Shown: positions 47,299-59,087 of the stretch, one piece after another | How the letters are laid out: the number at the start of each line of letters is the position of its first letter | How positions within the stretch are numbered: the first letter of the stretch is position 1 | DNA from: Proteles cristata cristata | Lineage: Eukaryota; Chordata; Mammalia; Carnivora; Hyaenidae | DNA: 64,000 nucleotides | NCBI GenBank assembly: GCA_017311185.1 | Contig: JAESUZ010004140.1 | Span: 372,001-436,000 of the forward strand | Reading direction: 5' to 3' | Translations under genes and position numbers: made by a program | Notes under the pieces: model-generated | Told to the model about the DNA's origin: nothing | The model's input: the letters and a program-made list of their open reading frames with translations, nothing else | Databases searched by the model: none

Positions 47299-47388
47299 TA
47301 ATGAATGAGCTTTCGCTGTTAATGAGGAATAATCGTTTGGCTAATGAGCTTTGAAACATTAAGAGAAAAGAGGTTTTTTTCCGTTAAT
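47299..47388. promoter_or_regulatory. Cluster of TAAT homeodomain cores
   Basis: TAAT occurs at 47299, 47320, 47330, 47342 and 47385. Two are in the matching context TAATGAG (47320 and 47342). It lies in the repeat-free island beside CpG-bearing DNA. Confidence 0.4.
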
Positions 47389-47661
47389 CGCTCTGGTGCG
47401 ACTGCATGGATGGATTACAAAAGACAGCAATAGGAACGCAGTACAAAGGGGGGGACCTCTCCTGGAGTGGGAGAAGCACCGAGATGGGTGATGTGTCCCT
47501 GCGTCTTTCCTTCCTTCTTGTTCTTTCACTCTCTCTGCCAACTGCTATGGGTTTCCATAACTCCGCAATCAAAGTGGATGGTCGGGAAGGATTATTACAA
47601 AGAGTGAAGCCTCCGCTGTTAATGTCTCCAGTGTTTAATCATCATACAGTAGAATGGTTTT

Positions 47662-47680
47662 ATGCATATTTCATTTGCAT
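47662..47680. promoter_or_regulatory. Paired octamer-type sites
   Basis: ATGCATAT (47662-47669) is followed by the exact octamer ATTTGCAT (47673-47680), with a TAAT-less AT-rich flank. The close pairing is like composite POU sites. Confidence 0.45.
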
Positions 47681-49118
47681 ATCATTAAACCGTGTTAGCG
47701 AAGGGCATTCAGAGCCAGGAGAAGTACAAAGTTGGGGAGAGAGGGAAGAAAAAAAGGTCCCTATGATGCTTATCTTCAAACAGGGACTTGTTCCATGATC
47801 TGTCTTCTACTTTTGCTAAAATCATTATGACTTGGAAACCTTTGAAGTTGGATACAACCTTGGATTCTTCCAATTCCTGCAGAGCGGTATATTTTTAAAA
47901 ACAGCAGAAATGTTCCTGCACTAGACAATTAAAGGAATATAAACTCCAGTGGGTTGAAACTAGTAGCTCTTTGGGGAATGCAGTGGCAGAGGCTTCTACA
48001 AATACCAACAGTTAAAAAAAACAATAAAGAGCATCATATTAAAACAAAAGAAAATGAAGACAAGAAATATTAACATGTGGATTATATTTGTTTCTTTTGG
48101 GGGGTAATGAACTAAAGAGAATGAAGAAGCCATCGGTAATTTATCCCTTCCTTAATGAACAGTCACCTTTTTGTATGTGTTTGTTTTTGTCCTTTTCTTT
48201 AAAGGGGGATGTTGTCACTTTTGAAGTGATTAGTCAATTATTTTGTAGCTATGATCTTTTTCTCCTGCACCCGACAGGAAAGAAAGGTGGTGGTTAGGGA
48301 ATATATGTGTACTGGGGGGGCGGATTTGTGGGGAGAGAGGAATACAGTGAGTTCTTTGTAGATCTAATACATGCACAACATATTAATTGGGAGCTTTTAA
48401 AGCTCCCTCAATAGGCTATTTCATTCCTGGTAAAACAGCAGCTGGTTAGCCACTGTTGGTGACTCTTCAAATATCACTTTAAGTATTTTTATTCTGTCAC
48501 TGTTGTTGTCGTTGTTTTGTTTCTCCATGGTCAAGAATGAGAATATAATGTCACCCCTTCTTTATCAAGTCTCTTCTCTCTTCCATCATCTTCTTTACTT
48601 CCAATTTCCAAACTGTAAAACAATGTTGGCTTAATATTGAATCCTGGTGCACAGTCTAACTGGCACAACCTGATTTGGAAATGAGATGCTGTTTTATATT
48701 TAAATTATCCCCACTCCTCCCTTATCCTCCAAAGCTTTGTCTCTGCTATGAATATTCAGATGAGGCATGATGTGATTACACTGTACAATTACTCCTATCC
48801 ATAGTGGTGGCAGGAGCTGCTGGGGAGACAGAGAGCCAGACAGCCTCCAAGCCAATACGGAGTTTGTTTTCGGTATTTTTCCTATCTCCTTGGTGCTGCG
48901 GCACATGCAGATGTCGCTGTTGTTCTTTATAAAGCCCTAATGATATGCAAAAGCATAACGACTCGGTTTGGATGCAATGCATCAACGAAATATTATGAAT
49001 GTCTTTAAGAAAAGGGGAGAGAAAATCCTGACTGAAGGAATGTCCACATAAATTATTTTTATTTAAATGAATTCAAAGGATGGGGTGAGGGCAAGTCAGA
49101 AGGAGTCACATGGAAAAC

Positions 49119-49139
49119 ATGCATAATATTAATATGCAT
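49119..49139. promoter_or_regulatory. Imperfect palindrome with two ATGCAT ends
   Basis: A 21-bp near-symmetric sequence starts ATGCATA and ends TATGCAT around ATATTAA. It could bind a POU or homeodomain dimer. Function is inferred. Confidence 0.4.
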
Positions 49140-49485
49140 AAAGAGTTCTCACCGAGGAGAAGAAGCTCCTCAGTACAGCTCATGGGACAAACTGGCTCAT
49201 TAGGAAATAGCTCAGAGCGACTACAGCCTTTTTCTATTTCAATTTTTTCCTTATTTTAAATGAAGAGTCAGACAGATGTGTTTTCTTTGCATGGCAGCAT
49301 CGAGATGGATCCAATCTGTGAAATTTGCTGCCCAAATAGCATTTCTAATGGAAACTGGAAACAAGGGTACGGATATGGAGGGGAGAGAAGAGAGAATATA
49401 CGAAGAGGAGTATATTCAGAGCCACAGCATAATGTTTTATAGTACAGGAGGTTTTCAGAAACCATCTTTACTTTGTTAGTCTCAG

Positions 49486-49675
49486 ATGGGGGCTCCTGTT
49501 GCAGTGAGCTACCAGGGTTTACCGAGACGAGCACCGAGACAGGCCCTTCTAGGTCTGAGGCTGAGGAAAGCAGCGGCAACTTGGTGCCTGTCCCCCACCA
49601 AGCTGTCTACAGCTCGGAAGCCAAAAGCACAGCTACTCCTAATTTGGGGATGCAATACAGTGCCTCCTGGTCCAG
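49486..49675 (+). other. Exon-like 190-bp segment (weak)
   Basis: The segment is preceded by TTACTTTGTTAGTCTCAG and followed by the donor-like CAG/GTATTT. At least two plus frames (49473-49685 and 49486-49725) and part of a minus frame are open across it. GC content is higher than in the flanks. The peptides are not recognised. It may be part of a noncoding RNA or chance. Confidence 0.25.
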
Positions 49676-49729
49676 GTATTTGTGACAGAGGGAATTCTTG
49701 GTGCTATCATAAAATACCATGCTAAAGAG

Positions 49730-50258
49730 CAGATGGAATCATCTGGGTGCTTAAGCAGGCCTGATAATGTTCACGCTGGTGAATTCTCAGGGTAACGATT
49801 ACTGTGGTTTTCTAACATTTTCAGAATGCTGAAATTACCGGTGTGGATTAGTGCATGTTTGCAATGGATAAAAATGAACAAACAGTGAAAAAGCCTATTG
49901 GCTGGATTCAGAACTGATAAAATATTAGAAATATTATTAATAGCCTTAAAAGATTAATAAAGAAAAACAGAGCAAGAAATAGCAGTCAGACATAAAGGGA
50001 ATTTATCACTTCCTTGGTTAGGTGGACATAGTTCAAATTACTTTGATAATTCAGGTTAAAACAATTTTATACTTCTGTCATTTAAACAAAAGACAAAGAC
50101 AGTTTTGCTCTAGTCTGTATATCTGTACAAATTTCTATTTGAATGCATGATGTTAACCTGGAACTGGTCTCTATTTATATATGAGCATGTAACCATGTTC
50201 TAAATTTTGCTGCTCTTCATCCATTAATCTCCAAAACCTTCACTTATGAGTTTTCTTT

Positions 50259-50261
<3 letters not shown>
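49730..50261. other. AT-rich DNA, nothing recognised
   Basis: No gene, repeat family or regulatory cluster is seen. Confidence 0.5.

Positions 50262-50326
<65 letters not shown>
50262..50326. repeat. (CA)n microsatellite
   Basis: About 32 uninterrupted CA units, likely length-variable between individuals. Confidence 0.98.
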
Positions 50327-50327
<1 letters not shown>

Positions 50328-51039
50328 TCTGCAACAAGATTCTCAAGTGGTACAGTGTACCAAACTGCAGAGTACAAGGACTTAATGATTATGTGAGGAA
50401 CGGCTCTTTAATCTGAATCTGAACCAGGCCTTTAACCTCTTATCTTTTCCATCTATCTCTTGACAGAATTATGGCTGTTAAATATTAAAACAATGCATGT
50501 AAAGAATTTAGCATTGCATTTGCACATAAGCATTAAATAACATTGTATTTTATTGTTGCTATGTTACTGTTACTTCACTGTAGTGGTTGGTATTTGAGAG
50601 AAATAAGAAGAAGGAAATAACATTCAATCTTTACTAAACAGTGATGCATATAAAAAGTTTAATGAAAAAGCATTTAATATGTTTCCATGGTGGATAGATT
50701 GCAACTTATCAGTAATCAAAAGTTAAACTGCAGCTTATCTCAATGCAGTTCATAATAGATTCTTGAAAAGTTTTCTTAAAAATTTTATGTGTAATTCTGA
50801 AATGATCATGTTGCATAGGATCTATAATCTTCTAAAGAGTTCTATCCTGGTTGGTGTAGAGAGTTATGGGAACTGAGAGGAAGGCTATAGTAACTGAGAG
50901 ATGCTCATAATTTACCACATTGACAGGGCAATGACAACTTTTAGTGTTTTTCAAGTAAATTATTTTTGAATAGGTAAAATATTAAATATTTTAAAAATAT
51001 TAATAATTTAAGTAATGTGGAAAGTAGACAGTCTCTCTC
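50327..51039. other. AT-rich DNA, nothing recognised
   Basis: No coding frame or repeat family is identified. Confidence 0.5.
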
Positions 51040-52780
51040 CAGTCCCTCCTCTAGGCATGAGTTTCTAACCTTACCCTCTATTGGTAATCACTATTACCGG
51101 TCTCTTGCTTTTACTTCCAGTCATACTATGTTATACCCAGATACTACTAAGATATTAATCTATTTACCCTCCCAGGCTTTTGTACATACAACATAGTTTA
51201 TAAAAAGGTAACTTAGAATTTTTTACTAATCTAATGAATAGATTGCTTCACGTCTTTATTTCCAGTAACCATGTCTATTAATTTCGTCTTTAACTTTGCC
51301 TTATTTTATTGGTGAGAACATCTATTACCCTGTTGTATAGAAATGGTATGTGGTGAGAATGCACATTGTTGCCATGCTTTCAATCTTAGGGGAAATCATT
51401 GCCTTGTTCCTGAATTTAGGGGAGAAAAAAACACAGTCTTTTATCATTCAGATAGATACTTTTATCATGTGAAAAAGGTTTCCTTCTTGCTAAATTGCTA
51501 AGAACTGTTCTAAAATCATGAATGGTTGTTAAATTGTGTCAAATGTCTTTTCTGCCTCTATTGAAACAAATTAACAGCTTAAAGTTATTGGCATGGTGAA
51601 TTGCCATGACTGATTTTCATGTTAAACCAACCTTGCTATCCTGGGACAAACACTACTTGGTCATGATTGATTTATTGAAGTACCAAACTATCAATCATAT
51701 ATATGTATATGAATATATTGCATATTTGACCTGCTACTGTTTTTTTGGTAAGGATTTTTCAATCCATGCTCATGAGAGATAATGGTCTATAATTTCTTGA
51801 AATGGCTTTGGTATTGTTACTGGGTCTTGTTGGCTTTATGGAATGAGTTGGAAAGTGTCCTCTATACGCTGAAAAAGTGTGTAAGATTGCTATTATTTTG
51901 TTCTTGAATGTTGGATATATACACCAGTGAAATTACTGGGGCTGCAGATTGTGGGCAATATTCTAATCATAAATTTGATTTTTAAGAAAATGATTTAGAT
52001 CTTCAGTTTCTTGTCAGCTTTTACAAGTTTTGTTTTTCAAGGAATTTATCCATTTCAACTTAATTATCAGATTGATCAGAACAAAGGCGTTCATAATATC
52101 CTGGTATTATCCTACATTTGCCTGTCAAAACTTTAGTAATGTCTCTTTTTCATTTGGGATATTGGTGATTTTAGTTTTCTTTCCTTTTTTCTTGGTCAGT
52201 CTTTTATAAATAATTTTTATTTATCTTTTCCAAGAATCAACTTCTGTCTGTTGATTTTCCTTTGATTTCTACTACCAATTTTATAATTTCCTTTCTTCTA
52301 CTTACTTTGGGTTTAATTTGCTTGTAATCTTTCTAGATTCACAATGTTGAATCTTTGATAATAAATTTTACACTTTTTTTCCCCTAACATAGCTATGTAG
52401 AGCTATATATCTCCCTCTAAGGATTGCTTTAGATGCATCCCATACTTTAATAAGATGTGTATTCACTTATTCGTTTATTTGAGATTAAAAACACAATTTC
52501 TCTTTTGATTTTTCCCTGGGCACTTACACTATTTAAAAGTATTGCTTATTTCCAAATACCTGGTTATTTTATAGGCATCTTATTATAATGGGTTTCTAAC
52601 TTAATACCACTGTATTCAGGGGATATATTTTGTATAATTACAAATTAAGACTTGTTTTATGGCTTGACATATAGTCTATCTTTTTGAAATTCCATGTGGA
52701 CTTGAGAAGACATTCTGCTGTTTATTTCCTCTATTAGTTGATTTCAATTATCTTCTGTTCTTATCTTCTTCCTTCTATTT
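51040..52780 (-). mobile_element. Old L1 ORF2 fragment, minus strand
   Basis: Antisense RT (CCTTGTTCCTGAATTTAGGG, TTAAACCAACCTTGC) runs through the linker to the endonuclease border (GTGGACTTGAGAAGACATTC) near 52700. It is highly diverged. Confidence 0.75.
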
Positions 52781-53356
52781 TCTTTGGGTTTCCTTTCTTT
52801 TCTAAGTTTCCGAAAAGGTATTTATACCATTGACTTCCAGCCTAATTTTCTTTACAAACATTTATTTAAAGGCTACACTCTTCCCTCTAGGCATAGCTTT
52901 AGATGCAATTATCAGGTTTTCATGTCATATTATCATTTTCCCTTGGTTCAAAATATTTCCCAATTCACATCATAATTTTCTGTTCAGCCTATAGATTATT
53001 CAGACATTTATGGCTTAAGTTCTAGACCTCTGAGGATTCACAAAAATTTTAGTTATCTTACTGCTGATTTTTAGTTTCTTATTATTGCTTTCCAGAGTTC
53101 TGTCATCATAGTCTACTTTGAATGATTTAAACCTTTTGACTTTTTTTTCAGACTTGTTTTATGGTCAATATGGGCAAATGTGTACTTCAAATGAATTAAT
53201 CCTGCCATTGTTAGATGCAGTGTTTCACATATAACTAAATTATGTTGGATATTATGTTTTTTAGATCGCCTATATTCTTACTGATTATTTTGTTTGCTCT
53301 GTATTTGTTTTATCAGTTATGACGAGAAAGATGTGTTAAAGTCTTACATCAACATA

Positions 53357-53424
53357 TGAATCTGTGTACATATTTTTTTTAGTTTTCATGTGAATCTGTG
53401 TACATATTTTTTTTAGTTTTGTCA
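53357..53424. repeat. 34-bp tandem duplication
   Basis: TGAATCTGTGTACATA followed by a T run and AGTTTT occurs at 53357 and again at 53391, with period 34, inside the old L1. Confidence 0.9.
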
Positions 53425-53763
53425 ATTTTTGCTTCATATATTTTGTGACCATGCTATTAACTGCACACAAATTAAAATATTGTTTCACTGACCCTTGAAT
53501 AATTATGACATATACACCTTTATCTCTTGCCTTAAAATCTACTTTGTCCAATGGTAATATAGCTGTTCTAGTTATATTTTGGTATAGCTGGATTTTTTAA
53601 AATCTTACCTTCAACTGTTTTTTTTAGTGGGATTTTACCCTCCCCCCTTTGTTTGTTGTTGTTTGATACATTATGCTCCTATCTTTAATCCAATCTAATA
53701 ATTTTGTCTTTAACAGAATTGAGTCCATTTATGTTTAATGTTATTACTGATATACTTTTTTGA

Positions 53764-53967
53764 AAAAACTTAATGTTTTTATTTATTATTGAGAGACAGA
53801 GCATAAGCATGGGAGGGGCAGAGAGAGTGGGAGACACAGAATCAGAAGGAGGTTCCAGGTTCTGAGCTGTCAGCACAGAGCCCAACGAGGGGCTAGAACT
53901 CACAAACCGCTAGATCATGGCCTGAGCCAAAGTTGGACGCTTAACTGAATGAGCCACCCAGGTGCCC
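53764..53967 (-). mobile_element. CAN-type SINE, minus strand, with TSD
   Basis: ATTGAGAGACAGAGCATAAG, GGTTCCAGGTTCTGAGCTGT and AGCCACCCAGGTGCCC are present. TGATATACTT repeats at about 53748 and 53969. Confidence 0.94.
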
Positions 53968-55340
53968 ATGATATACTTTAAATTATATATATATATATAT
54001 CACCTTATTGTTTCCTACTTGTTCTCCCTGATTTATGTTCTTCCACTCCTTTTTTGTGTCCCTTGAAGTTAATAAAATATTTTTTTCTTATTCCATTTTC
54101 TTTCCTGTTAGCTTATTAGTAATACATTATTTTGCTATTGTTACCCTAAACATTACAACATGTATCCCTGACTCACTATAGTCTATTTATTATAAATTAC
54201 TGCTTTTACCAGTTCCCAGGCAATATTAGAACTTTATTTTCACTTTGTTTATTCCCTCTCACCTTTTGTGTTTATTGTTAACATGCATTTTAATTGTTAA
54301 TGTATTTTAAACCTCACAAGATATTTTAGTTATTTTATTGTGCAGCTGAAATTCATTTAAACATACCAACATATATGCTTATGCATTGCTCTTTGTTCCT
54401 TCCTTCATTTCCACGTTCCCTTCTGCAAATGCTTTTCTTCTATCTAAAGAATTCCCTTTGGTATTTTAGGACAGATGTGCTGCTCATAAGTTCTCTCAGT
54501 TCTTGTTTGTCTATAAAGTTAATTCATCTTCAGTTTTGAAGGATAGTTTCACTGAGTATAGAATTCTAGATTGGCAGTTCTTTACTTTCAGTATTTTAAA
54601 GATGTCATTCCATTTGTTTTAGGTCCCCATCATTTCTGTTGAGAAGTCAGCCGTCAGTCTTATTATTGCTTCTGTCAGGTAATACATCATTCTTTATCTT
54701 CCTTTAAGTTTTCTCCTCATCTTTCACTTTAAGCAGTTTTACAGATGTGCATAGGTGGGTATGCTCTTCTTTGTATATACTGTGCTTGGGTTATCTGCAG
54801 CTTGATATCTTTTCTATCTTTGGGAAACTGTTGTTATCAGCTTAAATATTACTTTTATTACAATCCTTCTTTTCTTGGAGGATTCCAATTACACTTATGT
54901 TAGACATTTTTGATATATGTCTCATATGTATTTTACACTGTATATTTGTCATCCTTTTATCTTTTTATGCTTTGGCTTTTTTTTTTTTAACTGATCTTTA
55001 ACAATCCTCTCTTCATGTATTTCCAATCTGCTGTTAAATCTAGTTACAGGTGCTTTAATTTCAGTTATTATGTTTTTCAGTTCTAGAATATATTTGATTC
55101 TTTTTTTTGTGAGATGCATTTCTTTTGTTTTCCAAAGTATCATTTTGTGGGTAGATAGCTATTTCTGACAACTCCAGTATCTGGTTTATTGTGAGTCTGT
55201 TTCTAATGTCTGTTTTCTTTTTACCCTCTTGTTTGGTCCTGTTTCTTGCTATTCCTGGAAAGTATTAAACGAATGTCAGGTCTTTTAAGTTTTAGAGGCT
55301 CTGGATGATTATATTTTCCTCTGACAAAAATGTACTGTAT

Positions 55341-56340
55341 CATCTAATGCAGAAAGGCAAAACAAGGGCAGATCACCTCAATCCAGTAAGTGAATAAGTT
55401 GATTTAAAGCAAGATAGTTGTCTTTGTAAAGCCCAGATTACATCTGGTTCACCTTATCTCCTAGATCACATTTCTTTGACAGCTCTTGAACTCCAATTTT
55501 TGTCTTCCTAACACTATAAGAACGTGGAAAGCTCTATTTAGCTCTTAGCAGCTTTCTGATCTGCTTCTTAGCATCTTATCTTAAACAAGGAAAACTGAAA
55601 GTCTGAAATATACTCTTATAGAATTCTTCTAAAATAATGCCATCAGGAAAGGAAGTGAGGGTCTTTGTTCTTTGTGAACTTGCATTTATTCCTAGTGATC
55701 AAAATTTCCTTTTCCAAGTGTTTACAAAAGTAACTTTCAAATAATGGATTTCACAATGAACACTTAACATTTTGGAAAACTGGGAATGATTTTTTTCCTT
55801 TTATTCAGTCTTCTGGCACCTCTCCGAATCTGCATATTTTCTAAAAAAACATGTTAATTCCTCAAGCCCAACTACAGATGGAGTTAACATAAGCTCAGCT
55901 GCAAAATATCACAGTACTTTTGAAAGTAGTTTATTTTATTCTTGTCCTTTCTTATCTAAAGTTCATTCTTATTGACAGAGAAAAAAATTAAATAATTCAT
56001 TCTTCTCTCCCTCAATCCCTCCCATTATCTCTTTTAGTAATCTCTTAACAGAACATCAAAATCCTACAAGTCTCTCTTTTATTTTTCCCTCAAAACTGCC
56101 CATTCTTGTATCTTTTATATTCATTATCTAAAATTAATCAAATAGATCCCTATTTGTTTTTCTTTATCCTCCTAGCCTTTTCCCTGACAATTTTTAAATT
56201 TTATTAATCAATTAAGTTCCTATTAATGTACTTAGTATGTTTCAGACTCAGTTAAAAAGAAAGACATAATCCAATATGCAATATAGAAATAAGCCAATAA
56301 CAATACAATGTAATATATGTCAGTTGCAATTTTAGTGTTA
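55341..56340. other. AT-rich DNA, nothing recognised
   Basis: No coding frame or repeat family is identified. Confidence 0.5.
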
Positions 56341-56365
56341 TTTTGGAGGTCCTCCTATTTTTCTT

Positions 56366-56594
56366 TTTCTTTTTCTTTCTTTTTTTTTTTAATGTTTTAT
56401 TTATTTCTAGGAGAGAGAGAGACAGCGTGAACAGGGGAGGGTCAGAGAGAGAGGGAGTCACAGACTGAAACAGGCTCCAGGCTCTGAGCTGGCATTCAGC
56501 ACAGAGCCCGACGCGGGGCTCGAACCCACGAACCGCGAGATCACGACCTAAGCGAAAGTCAGACGCTTAACCGACTAAGCCACCCAGGCGCCCC
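56366..56594 (-). mobile_element. Young CAN-type SINE, minus strand, 21-bp TSD
   Basis: The T-rich tail complement, TTTATTTCTAGGAGAGAGAG and an almost unchanged tRNA head end CACCCAGGCGCCCC. The target duplication GGAGGTCCTCCTATTTTTCT is exact at 56345 and at 56596. Few changes and exact flanks point to a recent insertion of the CCTAGAAATAAA subgroup. Confidence 0.97.
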
Positions 56595-56616
56595 AGGAGG
56601 TCCTCCTATTTTTCTT

Positions 56617-58550
56617 GAGCTACCTTTTTAGAGATGATGTCCCTAAAGTTCTATTTATCGTTAATCTAAATACTTAAAAATCTGTGTTTGTGAAGCCCAG
56701 GATAACACTGCTAAAAAGATCTTTCTGCAATGATGGAAATGTGATGTCTGATAGGGTAGCCACTGGCTAGTACAACTGAAAACTGAATCTTTAGTTTTAT
56801 TTAATTTTAATTAAAGGAGCTAACTTATTGGATAGGTAGCTGTAGGGCATATGTCTGATTATGTCCAATATTCATCATTCTTGGATATTTTAAGCTCTAA
56901 GATTAAATGACTACTTTCTTCCAGGGTTCTTTTTTTTTTTTTTAAACTCTAGGAGGAGTTCTCACTTGTTGAATAAAATTAGGTTCATATAACTAGTCTC
57001 CCTATCATTTCTTTCATCTACTGAGGATGCAAATTATTAGCAAAGCAAACCATGACTTTATCAGAAATTCTTCTTTCAGTATAATGAGACTTTGGGCATG
57101 CAACTGAACAGTTGACTCTATATGATCATTATATCAGAAGTTTGCACTTTTTTAAGGATCTGAATCAAGATTGCTAGATAGGTAATCTTTACTTGTCCAA
57201 AGAAATTGTAGAATGTCTACCCTAAGCAATTCTTATTTTTATGCTTACTTCTGACACCTATTTTTATACTTCCCCAGCTGCTTTCTACCATGTTTCCACT
57301 CAAATTCTGTCCCCTACTGACATGATTGTTATTAATGAATGCTATGTCTAAAGTAAAGAATGCAGTTTGTGATCATGTAGAGATTATGGATTAACAACAT
57401 GACTTTTAACTCATTAGCACAATGCCTGTATGTGCTTCTTTATGTATACAGATAGATATATACATAATACATATATTTCATAACTTTGTATGAAGCAGGA
57501 ATAGTATTTTTGAGAAGGTTAAAATAAATGGCTAATAAAAATAATGAATGCAGCATAAGGAATTTAGTCTTATAAAGTGATGGGTGTCCTATAATGAGAA
57601 TTAATTACCAACAAAAATTTAAAAGTTGTTATTGGGTTTTTAGAAAAGAACTGAAAAATCCCATTTTAATAGAGAGAATTAGATGTTTTTTGAGGATGAG
57701 AGAGAATACAGAAGTCACCTGGTCTTTCATAATTAAGTATTGTGCGTGTATATGTGTTCACAGCATCCATAAAATACTTGAGCTGATTTATAGACAGGGA
57801 CTTAATTTTTTTCCTAATGTAGTAAGACTGGTTGTCAATATTTTAGTGTACATCACTGTGTAGAGATAATAGTTCAGGTTATAGATTAACATAAAGCTAG
57901 GATTCTGTAATGTGTAGCTCTAATTATGATGGTTTATGACCTCAAAAGTATGTCAGTAGGTTTTCCATGATGTCTTGTGGCAATTATTTCAAGAGATTCT
58001 AGATGTCAGTAGACATTATTTAAGAGAATCTTGCTTTAAAAAGTTTCGTGCTAAAAAATTTAAGATTGAAAGCAGATAATTAGGCAATTAGTCACATTAC
58101 AAACTAATTCTTTACTTTGTTATAGGATTCACCCAGAAATAATAAGCTCTTTTATACACTGAAAATAGTATTGTTTTTAAAATTAAACAAATATTTATAA
58201 TTCTATACTTTTTCAGGAAAACTTTTGTTACACAGAGTAAGACACACCTTTTTTTTGGGTATAAGAATGCCATATTTATTGACAAGGTCATAATAAAGGT
58301 GCCTCAAATTCATTATGACAATTTTATTTATAGCTATATTTATCTAGGACTTTATAATGTACAAAGTACTTCCACACATACGATTTTTTTAAAAAGAAAA
58401 GCATCACAAGAATATAAACTGACACTAAATTTTTGTTCTTTGAATAATGACTCTTTTAAAATGGGAAAAGAAACTATGCCTATAGTTTTATAATATAAAA
58501 ACAGCACTTGTTACGCTGAACTTCTCAAAAGGCAATATGGCCAACCACAG
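56617..58550. other. AT-rich DNA, nothing recognised
   Basis: The frames 57594-57863 and 58299-58493 have no recognisable feature. No repeat family can be assigned by eye. Confidence 0.5.
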
Positions 58551-58554
58551 GATT

Positions 58555-58765
58555 TGTAATCATTAAGACCTCTGTTAGAAACCTAGTTTTATTTACTTAC
58601 TAGCTGTGTGTCCTTAAGCAAGTTACTTAACTTATATATGCTTTATTTTCTTCATCTGTGACCTTAAATTCTAACTTAATAGCGTCAGATTAAGGGAAAA
58701 CATATATGTATCCTAAAGCAATACCTAGTATACAGTAGGAACTCAATCGTTAATTATAATGATAA
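58555..58765 (+). mobile_element. MIR element
   Basis: TTACTAGCTGTGTGTCCTTA, GCAAGTTACTTAACTTA and the end CTAGTATACAGTAGGAACTC follow the MIR consensus order from core to 3' end. Confidence 0.85.
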
Positions 58766-58863
58766 TAATACTAGTTACTATTATCGTTAAAATTATCTAC
58801 ATTTTCTCACTGACTTTATAACATTTCAATAAAACTTAATATGCAAAGGAAGTGATTAATTTT

Positions 58864-59071
58864 TCAAAATGTTTTATTTATTTCTGAGAGAGATAGATAG
58901 CGTGACCAGGGGAGGGTCAGAAAGAGAGGGAGACACAGAATCTGAAACAGGCTCCAGGCTCTGAGCTAGCTGTCAGCACAGAGCCTGACATGGGGCTTGA
59001 ACCCACGAACCATGAGATCATGACCTGAGCCGAAGTCAGAGGCTTAAGCGACTGAGCCACCCAGGCACCCC
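58864..59071 (-). mobile_element. CAN-type SINE, minus strand, with TSD
   Basis: ATGTTTTATTTATTTCTGAG and the end ACTGAGCCACCCAGGCACCC are present. The target duplication CAAAGGRAGTGATTA is at 58844-58858 and 59073-59087. Confidence 0.95.
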
Positions 59072-59087
59072 TCAAAGGGAGTGATTA

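Larger units (their letters stand above)
43750..50255. other. Interspersed-repeat-poor island
   Basis: No SINE, L1, L2 or LTR is recognised over about 6.5 kb, whereas elsewhere a SINE occurs about every 3 kb. The block holds CpG-bearing stretches (45160-45860 and 47190-47400), octamer motifs, a TAAT cluster and splice-like signals. Such islands are often conserved regulatory DNA near developmental genes. That is inference here, since conservation cannot be seen from one sequence. Confidence 0.6.
52781..55340 (-). mobile_element. Second old L1, ORF2 5' part to ORF1, minus strand
   Basis: The linker motif seen at about 52410 (CCCTCTAAGGATTGCTTTAG) recurs at about 52880 (CCCTCTAGGCATAGCTTTAG). 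A second element therefore starts here and runs through the endonuclease, the ORF1/ORF2 junction (TGAGTCCATTTATGTTTAAT at 53720) and antisense ORF1 (54440-55340). A SINE sits at 53764-53967. Confidence 0.72.
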
